Origin: Steinernema hermaphroditum
Taxonomy: Eukaryota; Nematoda; Chromadorea; Rhabditida; Steinernematidae
Reading direction: 5' to 3'
Assembly (NCBI GenBank): GCA_030435675.1
Contig: CM059623.1
Location: 2,134,012 to 2,198,011, forward strand
DNA: 64,000 bases
Each line of letters starts with the position of its first letter. Position 1 is the stretch's first letter. This document shows positions 46,370-58,665 of the stretch, piece by piece. The translations under genes and the position numbers were made by a program. The notes below the pieces were generated by a model. That model did no database searches and was not told the origin of the DNA. It saw nothing but the letters and a program-made list of their open reading frames with translations.

Positions 46370-47847
46370 TCGACCGCCCGTATATAAAGCAGATCGCACG
46401 GGCCCTTTTGTCTGTCCGTAACAAAATCACTCCGTTGACTATGATCTTAATGTCATCTTGTAGAGCTCATTGACCTCTATGGAATGGACGTAAATTTTTC
46501 ATTTTCATCCCATACAAAATGACCTAAGTGGCCGTGTCTAAAGACAGGAAACGCCATAGGTTCGTCCATTCCAGAATGTTCTCGAAACTTCTTGAAACTT
46601 CTGGAAAATGAATCGTGGTGAGACCCAAAAATTTTGGAAATGTCATACGTTCGGACAAGCACCCTGCTGAGACTAAAAAATTTTGGAAATGTCACAGGTT
46701 CGGCCGAGTGTCAGAAAAGTGTCAGAAATGTTAGGAAATGTCACAGGTTCGGCCGAGTATTAGAAAGGTGCCTAATAAGCTCCCTTTGCAGTATTAATCT
46801 ATGTAGACATGTTTGTCGTGGTGAGACCAACAATTTAGGAAATGCCATACGTTCAGACAAGTGCTGGGAAAGTGCCTAAAATGAAGTCTATAAAGCAGTA
46901 AGTATGTAGTGTAGACATGTTCTTCGTCGCAAGACTAAAATTTTAGTAAATGTCATACGTTCATGCAAGTGTTTGAAAAGTGCCTAAAAAGCATCTTAAG
47001 AAGTGCTGAGTTGTGTCAACACGTTAGCCGTAATGCGATTAACAAACTGGAAATGTCACATGTTCAGACAAAAGTAAGCAAGTGCCTCAAAGGGAAAGCA
47101 CGCCCGACTTCCACATAAAAAGATGTTAGCTCATCGAAACTTCAATTTAAAAAAAATATGTGCGACTTCATCCGAAGAATCTGTCTCCGTGAAGACCCTA
47201 TGAGAGTGAGAGGAGAAAGCTGACTTCTTTGAAGGTCTCAATGACAACAAAACCCCGCGCGACTCCAAAGATAGGAAGACTGCCTCCATGAAGATCCTAT
47301 GAGAGTTAGAGACTTCCAGAATCTGCCTTGGTGAAGACCCTATGAGAGTCAGAGACTTCCAGAATCTGCCTTGGTGAAGATCCTATGAGAACCACAGAAC
47401 TCCCTGCGAATTCAGCTAAAGAAATCAGCTTCTCTGAAGACCCTATGATAGTCAGAGACTTCCAGAATCTGCCTTGGTGAAGATCCTATGAGAACCACAG
47501 AACTCCCTGCGAATTCAGCTAAAGAAATCAGCTTCTCTGAAGACCCTATGATAGTCAGAGACTTCCAGAATCTGCCTTGGTGAAGATCCTATGAGAACTC
47601 TAAATATAACAAACCGCTAATATGAAGACATATAGGAGAAATGAGCTTCTCTGAAGGCACCTATTTAACAGATAAAATCTGTATTTAGTTCCAACTCCCT
47701 CTAAAGAATCTGAATCGTTTAATCTGAATAGTAAAATCCTTTTAAAAACAAGTTATTCCGCAATTCAAAAAATATAAAACTTTGCAAATGTGTCTAAATT
47801 ATTAAAATAACTTTGAAAAGAGGTTAAATCTCCGTGGGACAATCTAG
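46370..47847 (+). mobile_element. Helitron unit 4, non-autonomous, family 2
   Basis: Starts TCGACCGCCCGTATATAAAG at 46370 after CTAG of unit 3 and ends with the family 2 tail and CTAG at 47844-47847. It is a 1478-bp shortened relative of unit 3: same head, the stretch 46740-47200 nearly identical to 44540-45020, fewer satellite copies, then the same 150-bp tail. Confidence 0.88.
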
Positions 47848-48914
47848 TCGACCGCCCCTATATAAAGCAGATGGGACGGGCGTGTCTGTCCGTCCGAAAC
47901 AAAATCAATCCGTTGACTTCGGTGTTAATGCCATCTTGTAGAGCTCATTGACCTCTATCAAATGCACCGGGTCTTTTCGCTGTCATCCTATACAAAATGG
48001 GCTAAGTGGCCATGTTTAAACACAGGAAATGTCACAGGTTCGTCCCTTCCAGAATGTTCTCGAAACTTCTGGAAAATGAATCGTGGTAAGACCCAAAAAT
48101 TTTGGAAATGTCACATGTTCGGACAAATGTCCTTATGAGACTAAAAATTTTTGGAAATGTCATAGGTTCGGCCGACTGTCAGAAGGGTGCCTAAAATGAA
48201 GCCTATGATGTATTAAGTTGTACTAACATGTTAATCGCGGCGAGACCAAAATTTTAGGAAATGTCATACGTTCAGACAAGTGCTGGAAATGTGCCTAAAA
48301 TGACGCCTATGAGCTATTAGGCTATGTAGACATGTTTGTCGCGACGAGACCAAAATTTTAGGAAATGTCAGACGTTCATACATGTGCTGGAAATGTGCCT
48401 AAAATGAAGCCTATGATGTATTAAGCTGTGCTAACATGTTAGTCGTGGTAAGGTAAACATTTTAAGAGATGTCATATGTTCAGACAAAAGCCAGAAATGT
48501 TCAGTAATCATGCCTATGATGTATTCCTTTGAAAATTAGCATTTGTTCGGTCAAGATCAATACGTAACAAATGTGATATACTCGGAAACCTCTGTGACCA
48601 TGAAAAATAAAAGCTTTCACCTCCTAAGTGAATACTCAAGTTTAAGACCTTTTCAAATATAGAGAGGAGCATTTCAAGATGCTTGTAATAGAACTTGCGT
48701 CGTCGAAATCATTTGTAACGTTCGATTTCAACATAACAGCGGGTCTCGAAGCGAAAGTCTGAAGTGCGCTGTGCTAAGCGTTAGTCATACCCGCAAGTCA
48801 ACGATGGGAAGATCGCACCGTTGCGACAAAACAGTCACAATTGGCAGATAGTCTGCGGCGATTGCGGCACTTGATTCAATTACCCAAGTTTGGGGTAAAA
48901 AAAATTGTCTTTGC

Positions 48915-49175
48915 AGAACTTGATTGGCGTCGACTTTGAGGATTGGCGTCGACTTCGAGGATTGGCGTCGACTTCGAGGATTGGCGTCGACTTCGAGGAT
49001 TGGCGTCGACTTCGAGGATTGGTGTCTGCTTCGGGGATCGGCGTCTGCTTCGGGGATCGGCGTCTGCTTTGGGGATTGGCGTCTGCTTCGGGGATCGGCG
49101 TCTGCTTCGGGGATCGGCGTCTGCTTCGGGGATCGGCGTCTGCTTCGGGGATCGGCGTCTGCTTCGAGGGTCAAT
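48915..49175. repeat. 19-bp tandem repeat inside Helitron unit 5
   Basis: About 13 copies in two blocks: first GGCGTCGACTTCGAGGATT-type, then GGCGTCTGCTTCGGGGATC-type. Because 19 is not a multiple of three, all three frames on both strands stay open, producing spurious reading frames. Confidence 0.92.
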
Positions 49176-49290
49176 GAAATTTCGTAGATAAAATTTTGAT
49201 TCACCGCGGTGGTTCTCGCGCTTTCGTGACTCACAATCGCGTTTATTGTTGTATCGTTTGCAAATATCGTTTGCTTTCAGAATCAGAAAC

Positions 49291-50982
49291 ATGCACTCAA
49301 AACGTCGACAGAGCCAGGAGCAGAAAAGTGGTGAAGTGCCACAGAAGAAACTGAAGTCTCAGAGCAGCATGGAACAAGAAGGCACGACCGAGAATGCTGC
49401 AGATGAAGCTCAGGAATTGCTGTTGCAGAACATTGAGCCTGCCACCGAGAGTGCAGCTGATCTGGACACCAGGTAAGCGTGTGAATCTCGGTTTCTATTA
49501 AGCATTTACATTACAGTGCACTTCGCGAAAAACTTTCCAGTTTCAAGAATATTGATGAGAAGTCACCATCCAAGTAAGCGACAATAAATGACTGCTCATT
49601 TTTAAAAGTAATTTTGTAGCACCGGCACCTTTGTTGTCATCAACGCTGTTTTCTACAATCCCGGCGAAAAACCAGGCTTCTTCAATGACTTATGCGAATT
49701 AATAGCCATGGAGAAGGAGGAATCAATGCTGAAAATTGTGGCTTATGGCGGCGCTGCCAATAAATGCAGAAACTTGAAATTGGGAGATGTAAGTGTATGC
49801 GCTGTTAGGAAATGTTGTCAACTATTCACCTCAGGTGATTCATCTCGATAAGTTCGGATGCAAGCATGACGATTACGCTCATTTCTTTCGTAAGTCATGC
49901 CGAGTTGTCACTTTATACTACTTTAATGACGATATTACAGTTTCTAAATGTGCCTTTGATCTTGTCATCGATGAAAAAACCGTACTTACAGTAATTCAAA
50001 CTGAAAGTGCCCTCTGGAAGCATCACTTTGAACTCATGAAAAGCAATGTGATGTCATCAAGCTGGCTGGTCCAATATGGTGGATAGTATGAAACGTTCAT
50101 TTTCCTTATTTAAAAGTGAATGAACCTTTTCAGCATAGCCACACTTCGCCTGGATCATATAGCATTCCCTAAAGAAGTGACCTGTCGCGATCATCATAAG
50201 ACCTACGTTGCGAGCTACATGTTCATGACGTCGGATGCGGAGTCTGTCCAGATCTCCTTTTATGACCATCAGCTTGACAAGTTGGCCGCATTGGAGAAAA
50301 ATGAGGTATTATATAGATACTACAGAATGTATTTCGTATTTCTTGTCGTTTTACAGGTTTACGAAATCGAGAACTGCCATCTGAAGGAAAAACAAACTTC
50401 TGAATTCGCAAAGTTTCAATTTGCTGAACCTAAGAAAATTTTTCTAAAGAAGATGTCCGATGACGATCAAATGGAACACCTATATGATATGGTTGTGCTC
50501 TCGGAGATTAACGTTGATCGTGACCCTTACCGCATTTACGGTTAGTTAACATTTACGGTTAGCACATATTTACTTTTATGCAGGAATGAAACTGCACATC
50601 CTGGAAAAGTTCACGAACAAGCCGAATGTCTGTGCTGTTCACAACACCCATACAGGTAGTTGCACATAATTCTCTGATAAACGTAATGTTCTTAAGGAAT
50701 CGTAACTGATGGAACATTGACTGAATCCTTCCTAAATTGTGCTGTTTTGGACATAATTTCTATTCAGTTCGATGAATGCTGGAAGCAAGGCTTTGCTATT
50801 CAAGGCCTGTTTCAAGCATATACAGACGGTATGACTTATTACATGATCTGATTTGTATCGCTGTTCTTTAAGGTGTCTTGATTAAATTGCGTTGCGTTGC
50901 GCACATGATTACAACTATTCCGAGTGATATGCCCCGCTCCAACCATATTAAGGAGAGACGTTTCAACCGCATTGAACACTAA
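49291..50982 (+). CDS. RPA-like OB-fold protein of Helitron unit 5
   Basis: About eight exons from ATG 49291 to the stop at 50980-50982; exon 1 ends at 49472. The N-terminus is polar and basic (SKRRQSQEQK, PQKKLKSQ). Beta-rich OB-fold-like blocks follow: TFVVINAVFYNPGEKP, MLKIVAYGGAANKCRNLKLGD, VIHLDKFGCKHDDY, LRLDHIAFPKEV, IVTDGTLTESFLNCAVLDII, and a basic C-terminus (IKERRFNRIEH). Collinear with the unit 1 protein, though diverged. Expected to bind single-stranded DNA during rolling-circle transposition. No lesion seen. Confidence 0.7.
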
Positions 50983-51241
50983 GAGCAGGAAAGTTCAACA
51001 ATAAGTGGTATTCGTCGTTTCACTCATCAGGCGCCATTTCATTGTTTTTACTTGTTGTTACATATTGTTATTTGTAATATTTTTGTGTTGAAAAGCATTA
51101 TTTGTTCCTTGATCTTAGTAGTGCCAGTTATTTTCCGTTTGAAACGGTTTACGAAATATCTCTATGCTTTTGTCACTTTATTTATTATATGTCACCATTA
51201 TAAGTAGCTTGAATTGTCACTTTCAGAAAACTTAATCAACT

Positions 51242-54200
51242 ATGTCTACGTCTGAAGGCGAATCGACTCCTTCAACGAGTACGAAACGAGTGCGATCTCT
51301 CCGAAAACGCCGAAGCGAGGTTGAAGTCGATCAAGAACGGGAAGAGCGTCGTCAAGCAAATGCGCAGAAGAAACGCGAATACCAAGCGCGACAACGTGCA
51401 ACGGAAACTGAAGAGCAAAGGCGCACACGCTTGGACAAGGACCGCGATCGCCATCGTCAAATGAGAGCCGAGAAGAAGAAGACGGCGTTCCATATCCAAG
51501 AACCGGAACATCTTCCTGACGTCTTCTACCTTGGAAAGCGGGATAAGAGGTGCACCTTCTGCGGAGCGCTCCACTTCGTCGGATTCCACAACTGCTGCCG
51601 GGAAGGAAGAATCTTCATCAACCCCATGAAGAAATTGTGGGAACCCCTGCAAAGTCTCTACTTCAATGAAGATCATCCGAACCGCGGAGAGTTCCTGAAC
51701 AAAATTCTTCAATACAACACTCTGCTGTCAATGGCGTCATCCCAGCATGACAGAGTCCTTCAAAATCCCTTCGGAGTACAATCGGTGAAGGTAATAACTA
51801 TCGTTTGCCTATAGTAGTTATCTCTATGTATGTAGGTCCGCGGTTCAGTTCATCATATGCCGTCAACATTGTATCCGGAAAACCTTTCGCATCCGCGATA
51901 CGGAAATGTCTACATTTACGATGTCAACAGAGCGACGGAATACCGCATGAACGAAATCATCGCGAGGGACATCAATGAAGACATCCTTAAGGAACTTGGA
52001 CAGCAGGTCGCTCTGTGCAATCCCTACGCGAGTGCATATAGACACATGAATGAACTCTTGCGACAACAGGCAGAAGCTGGCTATACGGTAAGTGCTTTCA
52101 ATTGTCGAGTTGCAAAATGACGACTCTATTTGCAGCCATATAATCTTCGTATGAAATTAATTGACGCAAAAGGCGTTAATCCACAAGAACTGATGAATCA
52201 CCCTGGCGTTTATGACAGAGCACACTGCGGCAATATGATTGCTGTTTACTTCACGTGCGACGCCGAAATGAACATCCCGCATCGAGGCCTGATTATTTAC
52301 CCACGAAGATATAATCAAGATCCATTTGAAATTCGGTTCTGGCAGCCAATGATCGATGCCTTGTGCTATCCTCTCATTCACGCTTATGGAGAAGACTCAT
52401 GGAGACCAAGTAGGTGCATTTTATAGTACTGTTACTCAGTTGCTGTGCTTAGACATTCCATATATCTCGTGTAGTGATGAAATGAACTACGTAGATCGGA
52501 TGGTGCAAGTGAAAGACGCTCTGCTTCAACAAGGCATCGAAATCGATTGGACTATAGAAGTAGAAGAAATGGAACTCATTCCTCGCGGAATCGCAAGGGA
52601 AATTGCTGAGATTGAATCTCTCATGCATGTCGACGACGGAGGCAGCGATGAATCCGACGAAGAAGATTACCAAGTGCAGCAGATAGCATATCACAGCGAC
52701 TCGGACGAGGATCCCGATGAAGACGAGCATGAGGTTTTCTTTGTTTACTACTCTCTAATTCTATCGTTTTCTTGTTCAGATTCGAGATGAACACCGAAAC
52801 GATGCTGTCAACAACGAAGAGTTGCATTTCGTCGAAAGAAACGGGGAGCTCTATCCTCATCGTGACACTGTTCCAGTCGTTGAGCATGAACAGCGGCTTT
52901 TAGCGGACTACGTGGATGATAGTGGAGACGACGAGGTATAATCCAACATAACGAAGGTTTCGTAATTGTTTCTTGTAGAATCCGGGTGATCAAGAAGAAC
53001 TTCTCCATCAGATTTCTCTACACCCTACAGCTGCACACGATACTGACAACATCATAGAAGATGTGACGAACGAAGAAGACGATATGGTTTACGATGGACC
53101 ATCATTAAATGAGCCTCTCGAAGACGCCACTCAATCGCGACACCCACGCCCGAAGAAGGCAAGTGGCTTTGACTTAACATCGTGCTCATTTAAATCTTTT
53201 AGAGAGGACAACAAGTATCCTATCGTGAGTGGTTGCTGTTCAACGCTCAATACCGCAAAGGTTGGAATAACCGCATAACTACATCAAGAAAACTGGGTCA
53301 GCTATATGTAATCGACCACTTTATGCGAATTACACGTCAAAGAGGCGAAAACATCAGAAGAAACAACACACAAACCACGATCACAAACAAGTAAGCGCAA
53401 ACTGTCGATCGAATTGTCAATTTGACACTTTCAGGAAACGATTCTTGGAATTCATGAATGATGTCGCCCGAAGAAGAGGTCGGACAGTGGGAGCTCTCAC
53501 TTATGTCCCCCATTACATCAGAGGCTCGCCGCGCTACCTCCGGGAACAGTTTGAAAAAGCAGTGACGTTGTCAAACAAGCTGGGTAAACCCGATCTCTTT
53601 ATCACATTCACTGCGTCCTCACGTTGGCAAGAGATCAAGGTATCGCTGATGTGTTACATGACTGTTCTATAAATTTACATTAAGGAGAATATTCCACCTG
53701 GCGAAACATGGGCAGATCATCCGTTTTTGGTTGCTGAGATCTTCAAAAAGAAGTTGCATGAATTTTTGAAAGATGTATGTGGAACATGGAAAAAAGAGAC
53801 ACCAAAACAGAAGGCAGAGAGAATAGCAGCGAAAAAGCACAAGGTTCTGAGAGGAGGTAATGAACGTCATTGTATGAATATTTTCACTTGCTTCGCTGTT
53901 TAGGCATGTTTGGAGATGTAGCGTGGTATGTCTACTCTGTAGAATTCCAACAGCGAGGCATGCCTCATGCGCATATCGTCATAAGTCTCGCCGGAGACGC
54001 CAAGACGAAAGTAGCGCAGAAAATCGACGAAATATGCCAAGCGGAACTTCCTGTTCTACCATCCGAAGGTGATCCGGAATACAGACGGTATGAACACGGA
54101 ATTATCGCGTCATTGCGAAAACATTGTTTAGGATCAAAAGACTACGAGATATAGTCGAAGAACTAATGATGCACTCTCCATGCGAAAATAATAACACAGC

Positions 54201-57200
54201 CTATTGTCGCCAGCACACGAAACGCCACTGGAGAACATGCAGCAAACGTTTCCCCAAACCGTTCCGCAATTTTTCCTCGCTACTCGAAGACGACTACGCG
54301 CTACTGAGAAGACCCGATAATGGTGAATGTTCAAGGTAAGTCCTATGTTCATCATCACCAATACAATGTAAAATTTCAGTCGAAATCCAGCAACAAACCA
54401 GTACGTGGTAGCTTATAACAAGAAGCTTTTACTGAAGTACGAGGCTCATATCAATGTCGAGATAATTTCGAATTTACATGTTTTAAAGTACTTGTTCAAA
54501 TATCTCTTCAAAGGTTATCTTTAGTTTCCAATATACATCACTAAGACTATGTTTTTAGGTTTCAATCGAGCTCTCATTGAAACTGTAGAGCGTACAGCGG
54601 TAGACAACGGCTCACCGATTGGTGGTATCGGCTCGATGACGTTCACAAACAACATCATCTACCCAAAGGGAATCAAGCTTCCCAGAGCTGTCCTAATGGA
54701 ACGCAACAAAGCTGCGCAGAAGCTTCTGATGGAGACCATGAACACAACGTAAGCTTCAACTGTAGAACACTGCACATACCGCTTCTTTTAGTGTCGACGC
54801 CAATAACCAAGATATTTTGGTCTACGACGAAGTCAGCATGATCGAAGACATGCGGGCGGCTACGAGCTGTGAAGCAGCGTGGGAAGTTAGCGCCTACGGC
54901 ACCAATGGAAGCAGCCACAGCGTTTTCACTACCTACATACATGCTCCTGACGAAGAAACAGTGATTGTTCCAACTGGTAAAACATCTCTATTCTTCATAT
55001 ACAGTACTCCTGATTCCAGGACACGAAGAAGAAGTGCTGCACCGCATTGAGCAACAGGAAAATGAACTGCCATCAATGCTCAAGGCCTGGTTCAAGATCA
55101 ACTCACATCCACCTGCGGGCACCGAAGATATACTCCGAGATCTCACATTTTGTGACATGCCAAAGTACTTCAAATACCAGAATAAGAAGTGGGTCAAGAA
55201 AGCCAGACCAAGTGAAGAACATGTAATAGGCCGCATCAAAAGTAATCCGCATTCTTTATTTCGATTCAGCTACGTTGAATTTAGGTGTTCATCCGAGGTA
55301 CATGGAGAAGTTCGCGATTCGCCTATTGGCGATGAACCGAAAATTCATGAAAAGTTTCGAAGATCTTCGCACAGTTGATGGAATCTACTACGACACATTC
55401 GTCGATGCAGCAAAAGTAACTTTTCTTTGCCATCATTTATACTAATGTACCAATTTAGCAACTGGGACTGATGACAAACGAAATGGAGTGGCAGTTTGCC
55501 ATGCAAGAAGCATGCGACACAGAAGATCCGATCAACATCCGACGACTCTTCGCCTCTATCTTAATCTTCTGCGTTCCTGCCAATCCCAGGCAACTTTAGG
55601 ATCAGTTTAAGGTAAATTTTATGATATTTTTCTCTTGTAAACATGTGTTCTTCAGATCGACATGTATGATCGCAGAGGATCGTCAGATGAACAGAAAGAA
55701 GCGCGAGCCCTGTTCCACATCCGGTCCATATTGCTTCACCACAACCGCGAACTGGTTGATTTCGATCTGCCTGGTAATTCATTAAGCTTATGATTAACCT
55801 TTCGAGTGATGTAGATATCAACGAATCTCAGCTGGGAAACCTGGATGAGTTGAACGACGACGGAAGTGATCCGTTCCTCACTTCGGCGCAGATTCGTGAG
55901 AGAGCAAAGGATCATGAATCGGTAAGCTAACCCAGGTCATATGGATGATTAAGAAATCAGTTTAGAAGCTTAACGATGAGCAGAAGGATGTTTTCAACGC
56001 TATATTACGCGAGCGCTCTAACATCTATGGAAACAGACTTTTCTTCTTGAACGGATCCGGCGGATGCGGCAAAACGTTCCTGTATAGAGCTCTGTACTAC
56101 GCTCTGAAAGCAAGTGGTCACAACGTGCTCTGCACTGCCCATACAGGCGTTGCTGCAACCCTTCTGCCCAACGGAGCAACAGTTCACCGCTCATTTGGAA
56201 TTCCTATCACGGCTGAAGAACAAATGGAAAGCCAAATCAGTTTGGAAACAACCAAAGGTAGGCTACTAAGAAAGTTACTGATTGCAAGTGCGCATTTCAG
56301 CCGAAGAACTCAGTAAGGTCGACGTCATCTTGTGGGACGAAGCCACAATGTCCGACAGAAGAGTCTACAACTGCGTCGATCGATTACTGAGGGCACTTCA
56401 CGAAGAAAACTCGGAAGAACCATTTGGTGGAGTAATGATCATCGCCGGAGGAGATTGGAAACAAACGCTTCCAATTGTCAAAGAGGTAACAAACAAATAA
56501 GATGATTCCCATGCTATATCTGCATTTACAGGTTCGCAACGAAGGTGTCCTCTCATATACCTTAAAGAAGTCAACTCTTTGGCAGCGTTTTGTTCAATTT
56601 CACTTAAAAACGAATATGAGGGCGATCGACGATCCAGCCTACGCTGATTTACTTCTGAAGATCGGACAAGGCGATGCCCAGCTCGACGAAGATCAAGTCG
56701 AAATTCCTCAGCAGACTTTAAAGAATACCGAAGACGAAGTATGCTCTTTCAGTGAAAACATATTACTTGATTTTGATCTTTTAGGTGATCAACTTTGTGT
56801 TTCCTTACAATGAAGACTGGTCAAATCGCTCGATCCTCACGGTTACAAACGAAAAGAGTCTTCAACTTTGCGAAATGGTATCTATCGCATCTTCAATATG
56901 TGATTACAGTGGTTTTAAGGTTCTAAATAATCATCCTGGAGAGGCGAGAACATACGAATCTGTAGACAAGCCATATAAGGAGCGTTCGTTCATCTCAGTC
57001 GAGCCGGAGACCTACCATACGCTAACTCCGCCAGGTCTTCCACCTCATCGGCTTAGACTGAAGAAAGGATGCGAGGTGATGCTCCTGCGAAACCTCAACG
57101 TCAAGATTGGCCTCTGCAACGGAACGCGACTCAAAGTTCTTGAGATGAAGGATAATGTTAGAAAGTGTTCCTATTTACATCAAGCAAATCACTCATTTCA

Positions 57201-57549
57201 GCTGCTGATCTGCGCACCAGTCAACAGAACCGAAAGAATGCCAGAGAAGATCGCCATTCACCGAATACCGATGTCAAGTTCAGACCGACCAGAAGAAGAA
57301 TTCGCATTCATTCGGCACCAATATCCTCTGCGCCTCAGCTACAGCCTCACGATCAACAAGGCGCAGGGACAGTCGCTGGACAAAGTCGGACTGGTGCTGC
57401 CAACATCATGCTTCGCACACGGACAGCTCTACGTTGCTCTGAGCAGGGCCCACAAGCAAGTCGACATTGCCGTCACTCACTATCGGGTATCCGATGCATC
57501 GAAACGCTTCTTGCTCCACAACATCGTCTACAAAGATATCTTGCAGTAA
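51242..57549 (+). pseudogene. Rep/helicase (RepHel) of Helitron unit 5, two lesions
   Basis: Multi-exon gene collinear with that of unit 1. Early exons are 51242-51790, 51836-52087 and 52136 onward; the last exon ends at 57549. Visible parts: basic N-terminus, zinc-binding CTFCGALHFVGFHNCC, Rep motif PHAHIVI near 53962, paired tyrosines YLFKY near 54490, Walker A GSGGCGKT near 56053, VILWDEATM, SYSLTINKAQGQS and LYVALSRAH. Two lesions break it: after EDSWRP near 52410 the frame shifts by one base relative to unit 1, and at 55597-55599 a TAG replaces the Trp codon of the block ANPRQLW. One intron near 53160 uses a GC donor. All catalytic residues are otherwise kept, so loss is recent or includes sequencing error. 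Confidence 0.85.
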
Positions 57550-57835
57550 TATACGGTTTCGTGATGCGTTACATCTGCCTTGCTCTTTTGTTCATGTTTT
57601 CCTTTTTAACTGATAAAAATTTTCTGTTAACTATAACTGTTTATCTTTGTTAGTTTACATGGCTAAGAAGCCGATCAAATATCGATTAAAAAATGAGTTT
57701 CAGATGGATCAAACTCAACAGATATTTAAATTACTTATCATAACGAAAAGTTCATAAAAATATAAAACTTTGCAAATGTGTCTAAATTATTAAAATAACT
57801 TTGAAAAGAGGTTAAATCTCCGTGGGACAATCTAG

Positions 57836-58020
57836 TCAGTACTAAATAAAGCCAAAGGCACGGGTGATCTGTCCGTCCGTAACCAAATCACATGCGACAT
57901 TTAACGGTGGTCCCGCCGCGAAGTGTTTGTTTGTTCTGTTTCACGTTTTCGTGTGCTGTGCGTGCGTTGTCTGCGTATCGTGCATTCGGGCTGTATCCAT
58001 GTGTTTTCAGGCTATTGATC
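57836..58020 (+). mobile_element. 5' end of a sixth Helitron
   Basis: TC at 57836-57837 follows CTAG of unit 5. The head TCAGTACTAAATAAAGCC, then GGCACGGGTGATCTGTCCG and TCCGTAACC, is clearly related to but distinct from family 2. I could not find its 3' end. It may be truncated, extend past the hAT insertion, or have a tail type I do not recognise. Confidence 0.65.
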
Positions 58021-58490
58021 ATGTCGGCTAAACTTGGCTGTTCTGATCAGATTGATCAGGAAATTCGTTCCGCTATCGTGGTGAGCGAAATTCATTCCGA
58101 ATTACTTACATGTAAACTACAGGAGTTGGTGAACGGCGCTATTGAGAAGACCCAGTGTTCCCCAATTGTGCTGGATGTTCCAGAGAAACATCGTCAACTA
58201 TGTCGGGCGCCATGTTGGTGAGTAGACTGTATAGACTGTGTATGCCTAATCGTTGTCATTACAGCTTTGCGTTGTTATTTGGCTTGCGACATTGGAATAG
58301 TTGGAAAGACGCGCGGTTGCTCAATAACCGGTCATCATGTCTTCGTACAATGCGTTCCCGACGCTGGCCGCTGCTTACTCATCTGAGCTGCGGCAACGTC
58401 GGCTTGCTGTCCCGTGCGTTCTCCAAACGTGCGGCAGATACGGTCATCCCCGCCGTGCCTGCTCACCTTAGGGGTGAAGAGCTTCAGTAG
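58021..58490 (+). CDS. Hypothetical two-exon ORF downstream of the sixth Helitron head
   Basis: Exons 58021-58217 and 58265-58490, joined across a 47-bp intron with GTGAGT donor and TTACAG acceptor; 140 aa. The frame also opens upstream to 57892, but the ATG at 58021 begins the more polar, protein-like part (SAKLGCSDQIDQEIRSAIVV). The second half is Arg/Leu-rich with RTMRSRRWPLL and no recognised domain. Could be a truncated Helitron cargo gene or chance. No similarity to the other genes here. Confidence 0.35.
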
Positions 58491-58665
58491 AAATGTGGTA
58501 TTTAGAGAAGTGCTTGAAAGCGTAAAGAGGCAAGCTTAGACACAACTCCAAGAATCACCGACATCGTACAAACTGATTGCAAACGTGATTTGCGATGAGT
58601 TAGCATGATTTTAACACAGGAAAACACAAAAACGTTCTTTGTAACAAGATAAATAACAAAAAAAT

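Larger units (their letters stand above)
47848..57835 (+). mobile_element. Helitron unit 5, coding, family 2
   Basis: Starts TCGACCGCCCCTATATAAAG at 47848 and ends with the family 2 tail (TAAATCTCCGTGGGACAAT) and CTAG at 57832-57835; 9988 bp. The first 330 bp nearly repeat the head of unit 3. It carries an RPA-like gene (49291-50982) and a Rep/helicase gene (51242-57549). It is the presumed source of the machinery for units 3 and 4, since they share both ends. Confidence 0.9.

Noticed and set aside
48785..49292. Several long overlapping frames on both strands
   Set aside because: A 19-bp repeat without stops keeps all frames open. The products are low-complexity (repeated RSRR or GSASASG words).
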